Shown here piece by piece: positions 1 through 8,949 of a stretch of 64,000 nucleotides of DNA. The translations under genes were made by a program, and so were the position numbers. Position 1 is the first letter of the stretch. Every line of letters begins with the position of its first letter. The notes under the pieces are model-generated. The model saw only the letters and a program-made list of their open reading frames with translations, did not search any database and had not been told where the DNA came from. The stretch spans positions 2,538,501-2,602,500 of the forward strand of contig NZ_CP109000.1 of NCBI RefSeq assembly GCF_036226605.1. Reading direction: 5' to 3'. Origin of the DNA: Streptomyces sp. NBC_00704 (GTDB lineage: Bacteria > Actinomycetota > Actinomycetes > Streptomycetales > Streptomycetaceae).

Positions 1-141
1 GCGCTGGAGGGCGGCGGCGGATTCTTCTCGGTCGGCTCCATCGCCTGGACCGGGTCGCTTTCCCACAACGGATACGACAACAACATCGCGAAGATCACAG
101 GCAACATACTGCGGCGCTTCCTCGATGACCAGCCGCTGTAG
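1..141 (+). CDS. N,N-dimethylformamidase-like large subunit, C-terminal end (partial)
   Basis: Only the last 46 codons are inside the window, read in frame from base 1 to a TAG stop. The visible peptide contains the string SVGSIAWTGSLSHNGYDNN followed by a helix ending in NILRRFLDD. From memory this matches the C-terminal tail of the N,N-dimethylformamidase beta-subunit-like domain, a family of large amidohydrolase-related proteins found in actinomycetes. The assignment rests on this short tail alone. A hairpin terminator follows 20 bases after the stop, so the gene ends its transcription unit here. Confidence 0.55.
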   Translation, partial: ALEGGGGFFSVGSIAWTGSLSHNGYDNNIAKITGNILRRFLDDQPL

Positions 142-587
142 GCCCCCCTGCCGTCGAAGGCGTCCCGCTCCGCTAGGCGGAGCGGGACGGGAACGCCCCG
201 GTGGTGGACGTCCGCGGTGTCTGCCGCCGACAGACCGGGGCTGCCCGTGGCCGCGTATTGGCCGACGAGCCTCGCTGTGGATCGCAGCCGATGCCGCGCA
301 CCGGCTACCGGGACAACAAACGGGTTGTAGACACCGTCGGCCTGGACACGTCTGCGCCGTCCCGGCCCCTGTACGGCCCCTGGATCTTGGCATCGGCCCT
401 CACGGCAGTCGCCCGGACGGCGAGCGACACCCTCGATCATCCACTCAGCCGCAGGTCAGAGGGGTTGGAGCTCCCCTGAGCGCCGCCCGACTCCAAACCC
501 GCGAGCAGCGGATTCAGTCCATCCAGGCGAAGTTGACGCTCCGACAGGGCAAAATGAACGTTTCCGCAGGTCAGGAGCCTGCAAAGG
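142..587. other. Intergenic stretch, no gene seen
   Basis: Apart from the hairpin at 161-189, these 446 bases hold no open frame with family features or a ribosome binding site. The two short frames present lack recognisable composition. A weak stem (566-570 with 578-582) sits just downstream of the leftward tRNA gene and might help end its transcription. Confidence 0.6.
161..189 (+). terminator. Intrinsic-type terminator hairpin after the first gene
   Basis: A perfect 13-bp stem (161-173 paired with 177-189) with a 3-base loop lies 20 bases downstream of the partial CDS. There is no T-run, which is common for GC-rich actinobacterial terminators. Confidence 0.75.
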
Positions 588-661
588 TGGGGCGGGTGGG
601 ACTCGAACCCACGGCCGACGGATTATGAGTCCGCTGCTCTAACCGGCTGAGCTACCGCCCC
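588..661 (-). tRNA. tRNA with CAT anticodon (elongator Met or Ile2)
   Basis: Read on the minus strand, the sequence folds as a 74-nt tRNA. It has a 7-bp acceptor (655-661 with 589-595), a T-arm with loop TTCGAGT, and an anticodon loop CTCATAA giving anticodon CAT. Genes with this anticodon can be elongator tRNA-Met or the lysidine-modified tRNA-Ile2. The 5' end GGGGCGG and the loop context look more like the Ile2 type, but this is from memory. The 3' CCA is not encoded. Confidence 0.9.
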
Positions 662-806
662 ATAGCGGCGTGTCGCGTACATGTGTGCGCGCCGTCTGCC
701 GCAGCATAGCCGCTCATACGATCTCACGCTCCGGCTGGCCTGCCTTGCCGCGGCCGCGAGGACAGCGCCTCTGGCCTGCACGGTTCCGCCGGCGTGACAC
801 CACATG

Positions 807-829
807 AAAAAGGACCCTCATGGGGTCCT
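807..829 (-). terminator. Rho-independent terminator after the tRNA-Asn pair
   Basis: On the minus strand the stem AGGACCC (829-823) pairs with GGGTCCT (817-811) around a 5-base loop and is followed directly by a run of T (807-810). It lies 11 bases downstream of the last tRNA-Asn, so it is the natural end of that transcript. It is one of the few terminators here with a real T-run. Confidence 0.85.
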
Positions 830-840
830 CGTTCACGATG

Positions 841-913
841 CTCCCCCGACTGGACTCGAACCAGTAACCTGCCGGTTAACAGCCGGCTGCTCTGCCAATT
901 GAGCTACAGGGGA
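841..913 (-). tRNA. tRNA-Asn (GTT), copy 2
   Basis: The minus strand reads as a 73-nt tRNA with acceptor TCCCCTG (913-907) pairing with 842-848, discriminator G, anticodon GTT in loop CTGTTAA, and a standard T-loop. CCA is not encoded. It is identical base for base to the copy at 919-991. Confidence 0.95.
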
Positions 914-918
914 CCGAG

Positions 919-991
919 CTCCCCCGACTGGACTCGAACCAGTAACCTGCCGGTTAACAGCCGGCTGCTCTGCCAATTGAGCTACAGGGGA
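919..991 (-). tRNA. tRNA-Asn (GTT), copy 1
   Basis: This is an identical 73-nt copy of the neighbouring tRNA-Asn, separated from it by only five bases (914-918). Both are on the minus strand and must be processed from one precursor that ends at the terminator at 807-829. The arrangement is a recent or gene-converted tandem duplication. Confidence 0.95.
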
Positions 992-1143
992 ATGCCTCGT
1001 TGCATCGATCGCGGCTACCTGGGTATTCGCCAGGGGGCGCGCGCTCGCTGCGACACATACATTAGCGCAAGCAGGGGGGTGCTCCGCCAATCGGTTCCCT
1101 CCGGCGCCGTGCCAGGGACCTACACGAGGGAAGGGTGGCAGTC

Positions 1144-1449
1144 ATGCGCTACAAGCTCACGTTCGTCGTCGGGCTGGCTCTGGGTTACGTGCTCGGCACG
1201 CGTGCCGGGCGCGAGCGCTACGAGAAGCTGAAGAAGTCCGCCCGGCAGGTCGCCCAGAACCCGGCCGTGCGCAACACCGCCGAGACCGCCGCCCAGCAGG
1301 GCAGGCAGTACGCGGGCAAGGCCTACCACGCGGTCAGCGACAAGGTCGGCGACCGGATGCCCGAGTCCGTGTCCAGCCGGGTCCGCTCGCTGAAGGACCG
1401 CAGCGCCCACAACGGCGGGGCCGACGACTGGGGCAGCAGCAACACCTGA
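1144..1449 (+). CDS. YtxH-like small membrane-associated protein
   Basis: This is a 101-residue protein of unknown function. The first 22 residues form one hydrophobic segment ending in the motif GYVLGTRAGRERYEKL, which is typical of YtxH/DUF-type small envelope proteins. The rest is a charged, Ala/Gln-rich amphipathic helical region with a Gly/Asp/Ser tail. The start ATG has the purine-rich sequence gagggaaggg about 7-8 bases upstream. An in-frame GTG three codons earlier is possible but overlaps that site. Function in stress or cell-envelope organisation is only inferred from the family. Confidence 0.75.
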   Translation: MRYKLTFVVGLALGYVLGTRAGRERYEKLKKSARQVAQNPAVRNTAETAAQQGRQYAGKAYHAVSDKVGDRMPESVSSRVRSLKDRSAHNGGADDWGSSNT

Positions 1450-1764
1450 GGCCCTGGCGGCGACGCCCGCGACGGCGACACCGGCAGTAGCGCCCGGCGG
1501 CGGATCCCGCAGCCGGGCCGGTGTCGTGCGTCCATGGCCGGCCTCGGCGTCCGCCCCCGGGCCGTCCACGCGACGCCCCGCCTCGCCCCGCCCCGCTCGT
1601 CCGTCCGCCGTCCCCGTCGCCGCGCAAACGCCGCGCCCTCGGCAGTCTCGGAGGGCGCGGCGAGCTGTGTCACCAGGCACGACAGGGGCGCGCCGGCCCC
1701 GCGCCCGGCGTCCCGCCCCGCCCGACGGGCGAACCCGGGCGAAGAGTGCGGCAGAATTTTCAGC

Positions 1765-3219
1765 ATGGGGATAGTCGCCGGGTTGGACAGTTCGCCCGAT
1801 TTCACTCGTATCGTCGTCTGCGACGCGGACACCGGAGCCGTGCTCCGGCAGGGATACGCGCCGCATCCGGTGGAGGGCGCCGAGGGCGGCGGGCGGCCCT
1901 CCGACGTCGATCCGCAGGCCTGGCTGCTGTCCCTGGGCGAGGCCGCGGGCGGCGGTCTGCTGGAGGGGGTGCAGGCCATCGGCGTGTCCTCGCAGCAGAA
2001 CGCCGTCGTCCCCCTGGACTCGCAGGGCAACACCGTGCGGCCCGCGATGGTCGGCGGGGACAAACGGGCGCAGGTCGCGGCGGCGGACCTGGTGGACGCT
2101 CTCGGCGGGCGCGAGGCATGGGCGCAGGCCGTGGGATGCGTGCCGCAGGCCGCCCAGCCGGTGACCAAGCTGCGCTGGCTGGCGAAGAACGAGCCCGAGG
2201 CCGCAGCCCGGACCGCGGTGCTGCTCCAGGCCCACGACTGGCTGGTGTGGCAGTTGCTCGGACGGCCCGTGAGACGGACCACCGACCGGGGCGGGGCCTC
2301 CGGGACCGGCTACTGGTCGGCCGCCACCGGCGGTTACCGGCCCGAGCTGGTGGAGCTGGCGCTCGGTCACCAGGTGATGCTGCCGGAGGTGATCGGGCCC
2401 TCCGACGCCGCCGGCACCACGCCCGAGGGGCTGCTGATCTCCGCCGGGACGGGCGAGACGATGGCCGCGGCCCTGGGACTGGGCATCGGGCGGGGCGACG
2501 CCGTGGTGTCCCTCGGCGCGTCCGGCTCCGTGATGGCCGTGCACCCCGAGGCGCTGGTCGACCAGAGCGGGATGATCACCTCCCTGGCCGACGCGACGGG
2601 GATGCATCTGCCCGTCGTCACCACGCTGAACGCGGTGCGGACCCTGCGCGGGGCGGCGGAGCTGGTGGGAGCGCCCGATCTGGAGGCGCTGTCGGACCTG
2701 GCGATGAAGTCGACGCCCGGCTCGCACGGCCTCGTCATGCTGCCCTATCTGGAGGGCGAGCGGACGCCGAACCTGCCGCACACCGCCGGGACGCTGGCCG
2801 GGCTGCGGCGCGAGTCCATGAAGCCGGAGCACTTCGCGCGGGCCGCGTTCGAGGGGATGCTGTGCGGGCTCGCGGACGCGCTGGACGTGCTGCGCGGCCG
2901 GGGTGTGGACGTCCGGCGGATCTTCCTGCTCGGGGCCGCGGCGGAGCTGCCCGCGGTGCAGGCGGCGGCGCCCGCGCTGTTCGGGGCCCAGGTGGTCGTT
3001 CCGCAGCCCGCGGACTACGCGGCGATCGGGGCGGCCCGGCAGGCCGCGTGGGCGCTCGGCGCCTCGCAGGGCACGCTCGACCCCCGGACCCCGCCGGCCT
3101 GGCAGGGTGCGGCGGCGCAGGTGCTGGACCCGGGCGAGGAACTGGCCGTGGGGCAGGCGGTGCGGCAGCAGTTCGTCTCGGTGCGGGAGCAGACGCATCC
3201 GGGGGCGTTCCGCGCGTAG
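1765..3219 (+). CDS. FGGY-family (xylulokinase-like) carbohydrate kinase with altered motifs
   Basis: The product is a 484-residue protein with the two actin-like domains of FGGY kinases, which phosphorylate sugars such as xylulose. Family landmarks are GVSSQQNAVVPLD near residue 75 and LPYLEGERTPNL near residue 330, which is close to the xylulokinase signature. Two sites deviate. The N-terminal phosphate loop reads GLDSSPDFTR instead of the usual D-x-G/S-T form. The stretch that normally reads DASGT with the catalytic aspartate is GGASGT here, placing Gly at residue 177. The start ATG follows an A/G-rich sequence; longer in-frame starts upstream are unlikely because the FGGY fold begins at residue 3. 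It stands alone, before an ABC exporter pair. Confidence 0.8.
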   Translation: MGIVAGLDSSPDFTRIVVCDADTGAVLRQGYAPHPVEGAEGGGRPSDVDPQAWLLSLGEAAGGGLLEGVQAIGVSSQQNAVVPLDSQGNTVRPAMVGGDKRAQVAAADLVDALGGREAWAQAVGCVPQAAQPVTKLRWLAKNEPEAAARTAVLLQAHDWLVWQLLGRPVRRTTDRGGASGTGYWSAATGGYRPELVELALGHQVMLPEVIGPSDAAGTTPEGLLISAGTGETMAAALGLGIGRGDAVVSLGASGSVMAVHPEALVDQSGMITSLADATGMHLPVVTTLNAVRTLRGAAELVGAPDLEALSDLAMKSTPGSHGLVMLPYLEGERTPNLPHTAGTLAGLRRESMKPEHFARAAFEGMLCGLADALDVLRGRGVDVRRIFLLGAAAELPAVQAAAPALFGAQVVVPQPADYAAIGAARQAAWALGASQGTLDPRTPPAWQGAAAQVLDPGEELAVGQAVRQQFVSVREQTHPGAFRA

Positions 3220-3561
3220 GGGCCACGCGTAGGGGTCGCCTACGGGCCGCGTGCCTCGGTGCGTGAGTGCGTGAAGGCGTGAAGGCGTGAGGGGGGCGAG
3301 CGCCCTGGCGGCGGGAGCACGTCGGCGCCGGAGCACGTGAGCGCCCCCGGCGCGGAAGCAGGTGCGCGCGTGCGCCTCCGGGGAGGGCGGGGCGCATCGG
3401 GGTGTGCGGAGCGCATCGGGGTGCAAGGGGAGCGTCGGGGTCACCAGGCGCGTCCGGGGTGTCGCCGTGCGCGGTCGGAAGGCCGTATGCACACTGCTGT
3501 CGGCTAAATCGGTTGAGGTAACGCGGGGGGAGTGTCCGACGATAGGGGCCAGGGGCAACCA
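3220..3561. other. Intergenic region with short direct repeats
   Basis: The 342 bases between the kinase and the ABC exporter contain an 8-bp unit (GCGTGAAG and variants) repeated four times at 3261-3292, and a second pair of GCGCATCGGGGTG repeats around 3391-3423. The last 100 bases are less GC-rich and presumably carry the exporter promoter; I cannot place its boxes with confidence. Confidence 0.5.
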
Positions 3562-5328
3562 ATGCCTCTCCCCGCCGACTCCGAGAGACGTAGCGTGCTC
3601 ATACGACTGCTGAGGACCTACCTCAGGCCCTACCGAAAACCCATCAGCCTGCTGGTGCTCCTGCAACTGCTGCAGACCTGCGCCACCCTGTACCTGCCCA
3701 CGCTGAACGCGGACATCATCGACGACGGCGTCGTCAAGGGGGACACCGGCTACATCGTGTCCTTCGGCGGCGTGATGATCGCCGTCTCGCTCGCGCAGGT
3801 CGTGTGCAACATCGGCGCCGTCTACTACGGCGCGAGGACGGCCTCCGCGCTCGGCCGCGACATCCGGGGGGCGGTGTTCGACAGGGTGCAGTCCTTCTCC
3901 GCCCGCGAGGTCGGCCAGTTCGGCGCGCCCTCGCTGATCACCCGGACCACCAACGACGTCCAGCAGATCCAGATGCTGGCCCTGATGACGTTCACGCTGA
4001 TGGTGTCGGCGCCCATCATGTGCGTGGGCGGGATCGTGCTGGCGCTCGGCCTCGACGTGCCGCTGTCCGGGGTGCTGGTCGCCGTGGTGCCGACCCTGGG
4101 CATCTGCGTGACGCTGATCGTGCGGCGGCTGCGTCCGCTGTTCCGGTCCATGCAGACGCGGCTGGACACCGTGAACCGGGTGCTGCGCGAGCAGATCACC
4201 GGCAACCGGGTGATCCGCGCCTTCGTCCGGGACGAGTACGAGCAGCAGCGGTTCCGCAAGGCCAACGCCGACCTCACCGACATGTCGCTGAGGACCGGCA
4301 ACCTGCTGGCCCTGATGTTCCCGGTGGTCATGACGACGGTGAACCTGTCGTCGATCGCGGTCGTCTGGTTCGGGGCGCACCGCATCGACAGCGGCGGGAT
4401 GCAGATCGGCGACCTGACGGCGTTCCTGGCCTACCTGATGCAGATCGTCATGTCCGTGATGATGGCCACCTTCATGTTCATGATGGTGCCGCGCGCGGAG
4501 GTGTGCGCGGAGCGCGTCCAGGAGGTGCTGGACACCTCGTCGTCGGTGGTGCCGCCGCTCGCGCCGGTCACCGAGCTGCGCCGGCACGGGCACCTGGAGA
4601 TCCGGGGGGCCGGGTTCCGCTACCCGGGTGCCGAGGAGCCCGTCCTCAAGGGCATCGACCTCGTGGCCCGCCCCGGTGAGACGACGGCCGTGATCGGCTC
4701 CACCGGCAGCGGCAAGTCCACGCTGCTGGGGATGGTCCCGCGGCTGTTCGACGCCACCGAGGGCGAGGTCCTCGTCGACGGCGTCCCCGTGGCGGACGTC
4801 GAGCCCACGCTGCTGGCGAGGACCGTCGGACTCGTACCGCAGAAGCCGTACCTGTTCGCGGGCACGGTCGCGACGAACCTGCGCTACGGCAATCCGGACG
4901 CCACCGACGAGGAGCTGTGGCACGCGCTGGAGGTGGCGCAGGCCAGGGACTTCGTCAGCAAGCTGGAGAACGGGCTCGACTCCCCCATCGCGCAGGGCGG
5001 CACGAACGTCTCCGGGGGCCAGCGGCAGCGGCTCGCGATCGCCCGCACGCTCGTGCAGCGGCCGGAGATCTACCTGTTCGACGACTCCTTCTCCGCCCTC
5101 GACTACGCCACCGACGCGGCGCTGCGGGCGGCGCTGGGCCGGGAGACGGCCGAGGCGACCGTGGTGATCGTCGCCCAGCGGGTGGCGACCATCCGTGACG
5201 CCGACCGGATCGTCGTCCTCGACGAGGGCCGGGTCGTCGGCGTGGGCTCGCACCGCGAGCTGATGGCGGACAACGAGACCTACCGGGAGATCGTGCTCTC
5301 CCAGCTCACGGAAGCGGAGGCAGCCTGA
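3562..5328 (+). CDS. ABC exporter half-transporter (degenerate ATPase half)
   Basis: This 588-residue fused permease-ATPase has six transmembrane helices in residues 1-320 and a nucleotide-binding domain after 330. The domain shows Walker A GSTGSGKST near 379, signature VSGGQRQR near 483, and Walker B YLFDDS near 505. The Walker B acid that should be the catalytic Glu is Asp, while the signature is canonical. The next gene has the opposite pattern, so the two form a heterodimeric exporter of the multidrug/lipid type (BmrCD/TmrAB-like). I chose the ATG preceded by aggggcaacca. An in-frame GTG at 3532 would add ten residues. The next gene overlaps its stop by one base. Confidence 0.88.
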   Translation: MPLPADSERRSVLIRLLRTYLRPYRKPISLLVLLQLLQTCATLYLPTLNADIIDDGVVKGDTGYIVSFGGVMIAVSLAQVVCNIGAVYYGARTASALGRDIRGAVFDRVQSFSAREVGQFGAPSLITRTTNDVQQIQMLALMTFTLMVSAPIMCVGGIVLALGLDVPLSGVLVAVVPTLGICVTLIVRRLRPLFRSMQTRLDTVNRVLREQITGNRVIRAFVRDEYEQQRFRKANADLTDMSLRTGNLLALMFPVVMTTVNLSSIAVVWFGAHRIDSGGMQIGDLTAFLAYLMQIVMSVMMATFMFMMVPRAEVCAERVQEVLDTSSSVVPPLAPVTELRRHGHLEIRGAGFRYPGAEEPVLKGIDLVARPGETTAVIGSTGSGKSTLLGMVPRLFDATEGEVLVDGVPVADVEPTLLARTVGLVPQKPYLFAGTVATNLRYGNPDATDEELWHALEVAQARDFVSKLENGLDSPIAQGGTNVSGGQRQRLAIARTLVQRPEIYLFDDSFSALDYATDAALRAALGRETAEATVVIVAQRVATIRDADRIVVLDEGRVVGVGSHRELMADNETYREIVLSQLTEAEAA

Positions 5329-7256
5329 TGGCCGGGCCCATGGGGCGCATGATGGCCGGCGGCGGTCCCGAGAGCCGCACGCTGGACTTCAAGGTGTCCG
5401 GCAGGCGGCTGCTCGCCCGGTTCAAGCCGGAGCGGCTGACCCTCTACGCGATGCTGTCCTGCGTCGTCCTGAGCGTCGGCCTCAACGTGGTCGGGCCGAA
5501 GATCCTCGGCCGGGCCACCGACCTGGTGTTCGCGGGCATCGTCGGACGGCAGATGCCGGCCGGGGCGAGCAAGGAGCAGGTCCTCGACTCGATGCGCGAG
5601 CGCGGCGACGGCGGTGTCGCCGACATGCTCAGCGGCACCGACTTCACCCCCGGCCAGGGCATCGACTTCGACGCGGTCGGCCGGGTCCTGCTGTTCGCGC
5701 TCGGGGTGTTCCTGATCGCCGGCCTGCTGATGGCGGTGGCGACGCGCCTGGTCAACAAGGCCGTCAACCGGACGATGTTCCGGATGCGCGAGGACGTGCA
5801 GACGAAGCTGTCGCGGCTGCCGCTGTCGTACTTCGACAAGCGCCAGCGCGGCGAGGTCCTCTCCCGCGCGACGAACGACATCGACAACATCGGGCAGACG
5901 CTCCAGCAGTCGATGGGCCAGCTGATCAACTCGCTGCTGACCGTCATCGGCGTGCTGGCGATGATGTTCTGGGTGTCGTGGATCCTGGCGCTCGTCGCGC
6001 TGGTGACGGTGCCGCTGTCGGCGGTGGTCGCCACGCGCGTGGGCAAGCGGTCGCAGCCGCACTTCGTGCAGCAGTGGCGCACCACCGGCAAGCTCAACGC
6101 CCACATCGAGGAGATGTACACCGGCCACACGCTGGTGAAGGTGTTCGGCCGCCAGGACGAGTCGGCGGCGCAGTTCGCCGAGCAGAACGACGCGCTGTAC
6201 GAGGCCGGGTTCAAGGCGCAGTTCAACAGCGGGGTCATGCAGCCGCTGATGATGTTCGTGTCGAACATCAACTACGTGCTGGTCGCGGTGGTCGGCGGGC
6301 TGCGCGTCGCGTCGGGCTCCCTGTCCATCGGCGACGTGCAGGCGTTCATCCAGTACTCGCGCCAGTTCTCCATGCCGCTGACGCAGCTCGCGTCGATGGC
6401 GAACCTGGTGCAGTCGGGCGTCGCCTCGGCCGAGCGGGTCTTCGAGCTCCTCGACGCCGACGAGCAGGAGGCCGACCCGGCGGCGGCGGAGCGGCCCGCG
6501 GAGCTGCGCGGGCGGGTGGCGCTGGAGGGCGTGTCCTTCCGCTACGACCCGCAGAAGCCGCTGATCGAGGACCTGTCGCTGACGGTGGAGCCCGGCCACA
6601 CGGTCGCCATCGTCGGGCCGACGGGCGCCGGCAAGACGACGCTGGTGAACCTGCTCATGCGGTTCTACGACGTGTCGGGCGGGCGCATCACGCTCGACGG
6701 CGTGGACATCGCGCGGATGTCCCGCGACGAACTGCGCGCCGGGATCGGCATGGTGCTCCAGGACACCTGGCTGTTCGGCGGCACCATCGCGGAGAACATC
6801 GCCTACGGCGCGTCCCGGGACGTCACGCGGGGCGAGATCGAGGAGGCGGCGCGGGCCGCGCACGCGGACCGGTTCGTGCGCACGCTGCCCGACGGCTACG
6901 ACACCGTCATCGACGACGAGGGCAGCGGGGTCAGCGCCGGTGAGAAGCAGCTGATCACCATCGCGCGGGCGTTCCTGTCCGATCCGGTGATCCTGGTGCT
7001 CGACGAGGCCACCAGCTCCGTCGACACCCGTACCGAGGTGCTGATCCAGAAGGCCATGGCCAAGCTGGCGCACGGGCGCACGTCGTTCGTCATCGCGCAC
7101 CGGCTGTCGACCATCCGGGACGCCGACACGATCCTGGTGATGGAGAACGGCTCGATCGTCGAGCAGGGCGCGCACACCGAGCTGCTCGCGGCCGACGGCG
7201 CCTACGCGCGGCTGTACCAGGCGCAGTTCGCCCAGGCGGTGGCCGAGGTGGACTAG
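5328..7256 (+). CDS. ABC exporter half-transporter (catalytic half)
   Basis: The product has 642 residues: six transmembrane segments with a long loop around residues 70-120 between the first two, then an ATPase domain. Walker A is GPTGAGKTT near 430. The signature reads VSAGEKQL near 535, where the usual form is SGGQ. Walker B is VLVLDEATSS near 556, with the catalytic Glu present. Its start codon overlaps the stop of the upstream half-transporter (TGATG), so the two are translationally coupled and made in equal amounts. The substrate is unknown; drug, peptide or lipid efflux are all possible. Confidence 0.9.
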   Translation: MAGPMGRMMAGGGPESRTLDFKVSGRRLLARFKPERLTLYAMLSCVVLSVGLNVVGPKILGRATDLVFAGIVGRQMPAGASKEQVLDSMRERGDGGVADMLSGTDFTPGQGIDFDAVGRVLLFALGVFLIAGLLMAVATRLVNKAVNRTMFRMREDVQTKLSRLPLSYFDKRQRGEVLSRATNDIDNIGQTLQQSMGQLINSLLTVIGVLAMMFWVSWILALVALVTVPLSAVVATRVGKRSQPHFVQQWRTTGKLNAHIEEMYTGHTLVKVFGRQDESAAQFAEQNDALYEAGFKAQFNSGVMQPLMMFVSNINYVLVAVVGGLRVASGSLSIGDVQAFIQYSRQFSMPLTQLASMANLVQSGVASAERVFELLDADEQEADPAAAERPAELRGRVALEGVSFRYDPQKPLIEDLSLTVEPGHTVAIVGPTGAGKTTLVNLLMRFYDVSGGRITLDGVDIARMSRDELRAGIGMVLQDTWLFGGTIAENIAYGASRDVTRGEIEEAARAAHADRFVRTLPDGYDTVIDDEGSGVSAGEKQLITIARAFLSDPVILVLDEATSSVDTRTEVLIQKAMAKLAHGRTSFVIAHRLSTIRDADTILVMENGSIVEQGAHTELLAADGAYARLYQAQFAQAVAEVD

Positions 7257-7262
7257 GCGCGC

Positions 7263-7318
7263 ACGCCGGGAGGCCGGCGTAGGGGCGGGGCCGCTCGGGT
7301 CGGGGGACGGCGAGCGGC
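7263..7318. terminator. Two stem-loops between the convergent exporter and hrdA genes
   Basis: The first hairpin has 7-bp arms (7263-7269 and 7274-7280), the second 8-bp arms (7290-7297 and 7311-7318). They fill the 79-base gap between the rightward exporter operon and leftward hrdA and could stop transcription from both sides. Confidence 0.65.
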
Positions 7319-7335
7319 TCCGCGGGTCGCCCGGT

Positions 7336-8550
7336 TCAGTCCAGGTAGCCGCGGAGCTGGTCCGCGAAGGCGTGGTCCCTCAGCTTGTTCAGCGTCTTCG
7401 ACTCGATCTGGCGGATCCGCTCGCGGGTCACGCCGAAGATGCGGCCGATCTCCTCCAGGGTGCGCGGGCGGCCGTCGGCCAGTCCGTAGCGCAGCTGGAC
7501 GACCTTGCGCTCGCGTTCGCCGAGCGTGGAGAGCACGGCGTCGAGGTGCTCGCGCAGCAGCAGGAACGCAGCCGACTCGACGGGGCTGGCCGCGTCGCCG
7601 TCCTCGATGAGGTCGCCGAGGGCGACGTCGTCCTCCTCGCCCACCGGGGCGTGCAGGGAGACCGGTTCCTGGGCCAGGCGCAGCACCTCGCCGACGCGTT
7701 CGGGCGGGAGGTCCAGCTGGCCGGCGACCTCTTCGGCGGTGGGCTCGTAGCCGCGTTCCTGGAGCATGCGGCGCTGGACGCGGACGACCCGGTTGATCAG
7801 CTCGACGACGTGGACCGGGACGCGGATGGTGCGGGCCTGGTCGGCCAGCGCGCGGGACATGGCCTGGCGGATCCACCAGGTGGCGTAGGTGGAGAACTTG
7901 TAGCCGCGGGCGTAGTCGAACTTCTCGACGGCGCGGATGAGGCCGAGGTTGCCCTCCTGCACGAGGTCGAGCATGGTGAGCCCGCGGCCGACGTAGCGCT
8001 TGGCGACGGAGACGACGAGGCGGAGGTTCGCCTCGATGAGGCGGCGTTTGGCCATCCGGCCCATGACGACCAGCCGGTCGAGGTCCAGGGCCAGTTCGCT
8101 GTCGAGGTCGGACGCGCCGGTGAGCCTCTCCTCGGCGAACAGGCCCGCCTCCACCCGTCGGGCGAGGTCGACCTCCTCGGCCGCGGTGAGCAGCGGGATC
8201 CGGCCTATCTCGCGCAGGTACTGGCGGAACAGGTCCGAGGAGGGGCCGGCGCTGTCGGTGGTGCGGGTGCGCGGCGGGGTCCGCACGGGTTCCGGTTCCG
8301 GTTCCGGGCCCTCTTCGAGGGCTTCGGCGGGCGGGTCCGGGGGCTCGGCGTCGGGCTCGGCGTCGGCGCCGGGCTCCGGTTCCGTGTCGGGGTCCGTCTC
8401 CGCCGCGGGTCCGGGACCGGTCTCGGGGTGGTGCGCGGCGCGGTGCTGCGGCGGGACCGCGGCCAGGGCGTCGGCGTCGGCGTCCGGCTCCGCGGTGTCG
8501 CTCGGGCTGTCGGCGGTGCGGTCGGTCTGGGTCAGGGTCTGGGTCTGCAC
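7336..8550 (-). CDS. hrdA: RNA polymerase sigma factor, group 2 (HrdA-type)
   Basis: A 404-residue sigma-70 protein. Residues 1-110 are an Asp/Glu/Pro-rich acidic region, followed by region 1.2 ([17 protein letters not shown]), region 2 with [13 protein letters not shown] for -10 recognition, region 3, and region 4 ending in the -35 helix [18 protein letters not shown]. The GTG start is chosen because GGAGG lies eight bases upstream; the open frame continues further but with poor composition. The principal factor HrdB has a longer Lys/Ala-rich N-terminus, and the neighbourhood (dnaG, dgt, nasA) is the hrdA locus in streptomycetes, so HrdA is the best name. HrdA-type factors are non-essential paralogues of HrdB. 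Confidence 0.88.
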   Translation of the reverse strand: MQTQTLTQTDRTADSPSDTAEPDADADALAAVPPQHRAAHHPETGPGPAAETDPDTEPEPGADAEPDAEPPDPPAEALEEGPEPEPEPVRTPPRTRTTDSAGPSSDLFRQYLREIGRIPLLTAAEEVDLARRVEAGLFAEERLTGASDLDSELALDLDRLVVMGRMAKRRLIEANLRLVVSVAKRYVGRGLTMLDLVQEGNLGLIRAVEKFDYARGYKFSTYATWWIRQAMSRALADQARTIRVPVHVVELINRVVRVQRRMLQERGYEPTAEEVAGQLDLPPERVGEVLRLAQEPVSLHAPVGEEDDVALGDLIEDGDAASPVESAAFLLLREHLDAVLSTLGERERKVVQLRYGLADGRPRTLEEIGRIFGVTRERIRQIESKTLNKLRDHAFADQLRGYLD

Positions 8551-8949
8551 GGGGGCGACCTCCAGGATGATCGCTGCTGAGGTGAGCGGCGGCGCTACTC
8601 CGGGGGGCCGCTCCGAGGACTCAGGCACCGGGACCAGTGTGGGGTACGACACAACCTCGCCACGAGGGGCGTGCGGTGACTTTTTGCGTTCGTCCGGTGA
8701 CCGTCGCGTCGTCGCGCCCGGAAACCCGAAGGCCCGCGCCCGGCGTGTCCTGCGACGATGCGCCGGTGTCCGCTTCCCTGGACGAAACGCATGTGACGGT
8801 GCGCCGCACCGGCCCCGACGAGCCGCGGGCGGCTGGGCCATTGGGCGGCGGCGGCCGGTCTCGGGCCGACGCACATCGTGCCGGCGCGGGGCCGGATGCG
8901 CGAACAGCCCCTGCTCACCCTCTCCGGTGGCCGGACGTTCGAAGGGCCC
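8551..8949. other. Intergenic region upstream of hrdA
   Basis: These 399 bases between dnaG and hrdA, both leftward, must hold the hrdA promoter and any dnaG terminator-region elements. I see no gene with credible composition and no clear -10/-35 pair or strong hairpin. Confidence 0.5.

Noticed and set aside
588-991. tRNA cluster as an integration site of a mobile element
   Set aside because: No integrase, excisionase or direct repeat of a tRNA 3' end is found next to it; the two tRNA-Asn copies are complete.
7336-8550. The sigma factor as the principal factor HrdB
   Set aside because: The N-terminus is short and acidic and lacks the Lys/Ala-rich region of HrdB; the gene neighbourhood also fits hrdA.
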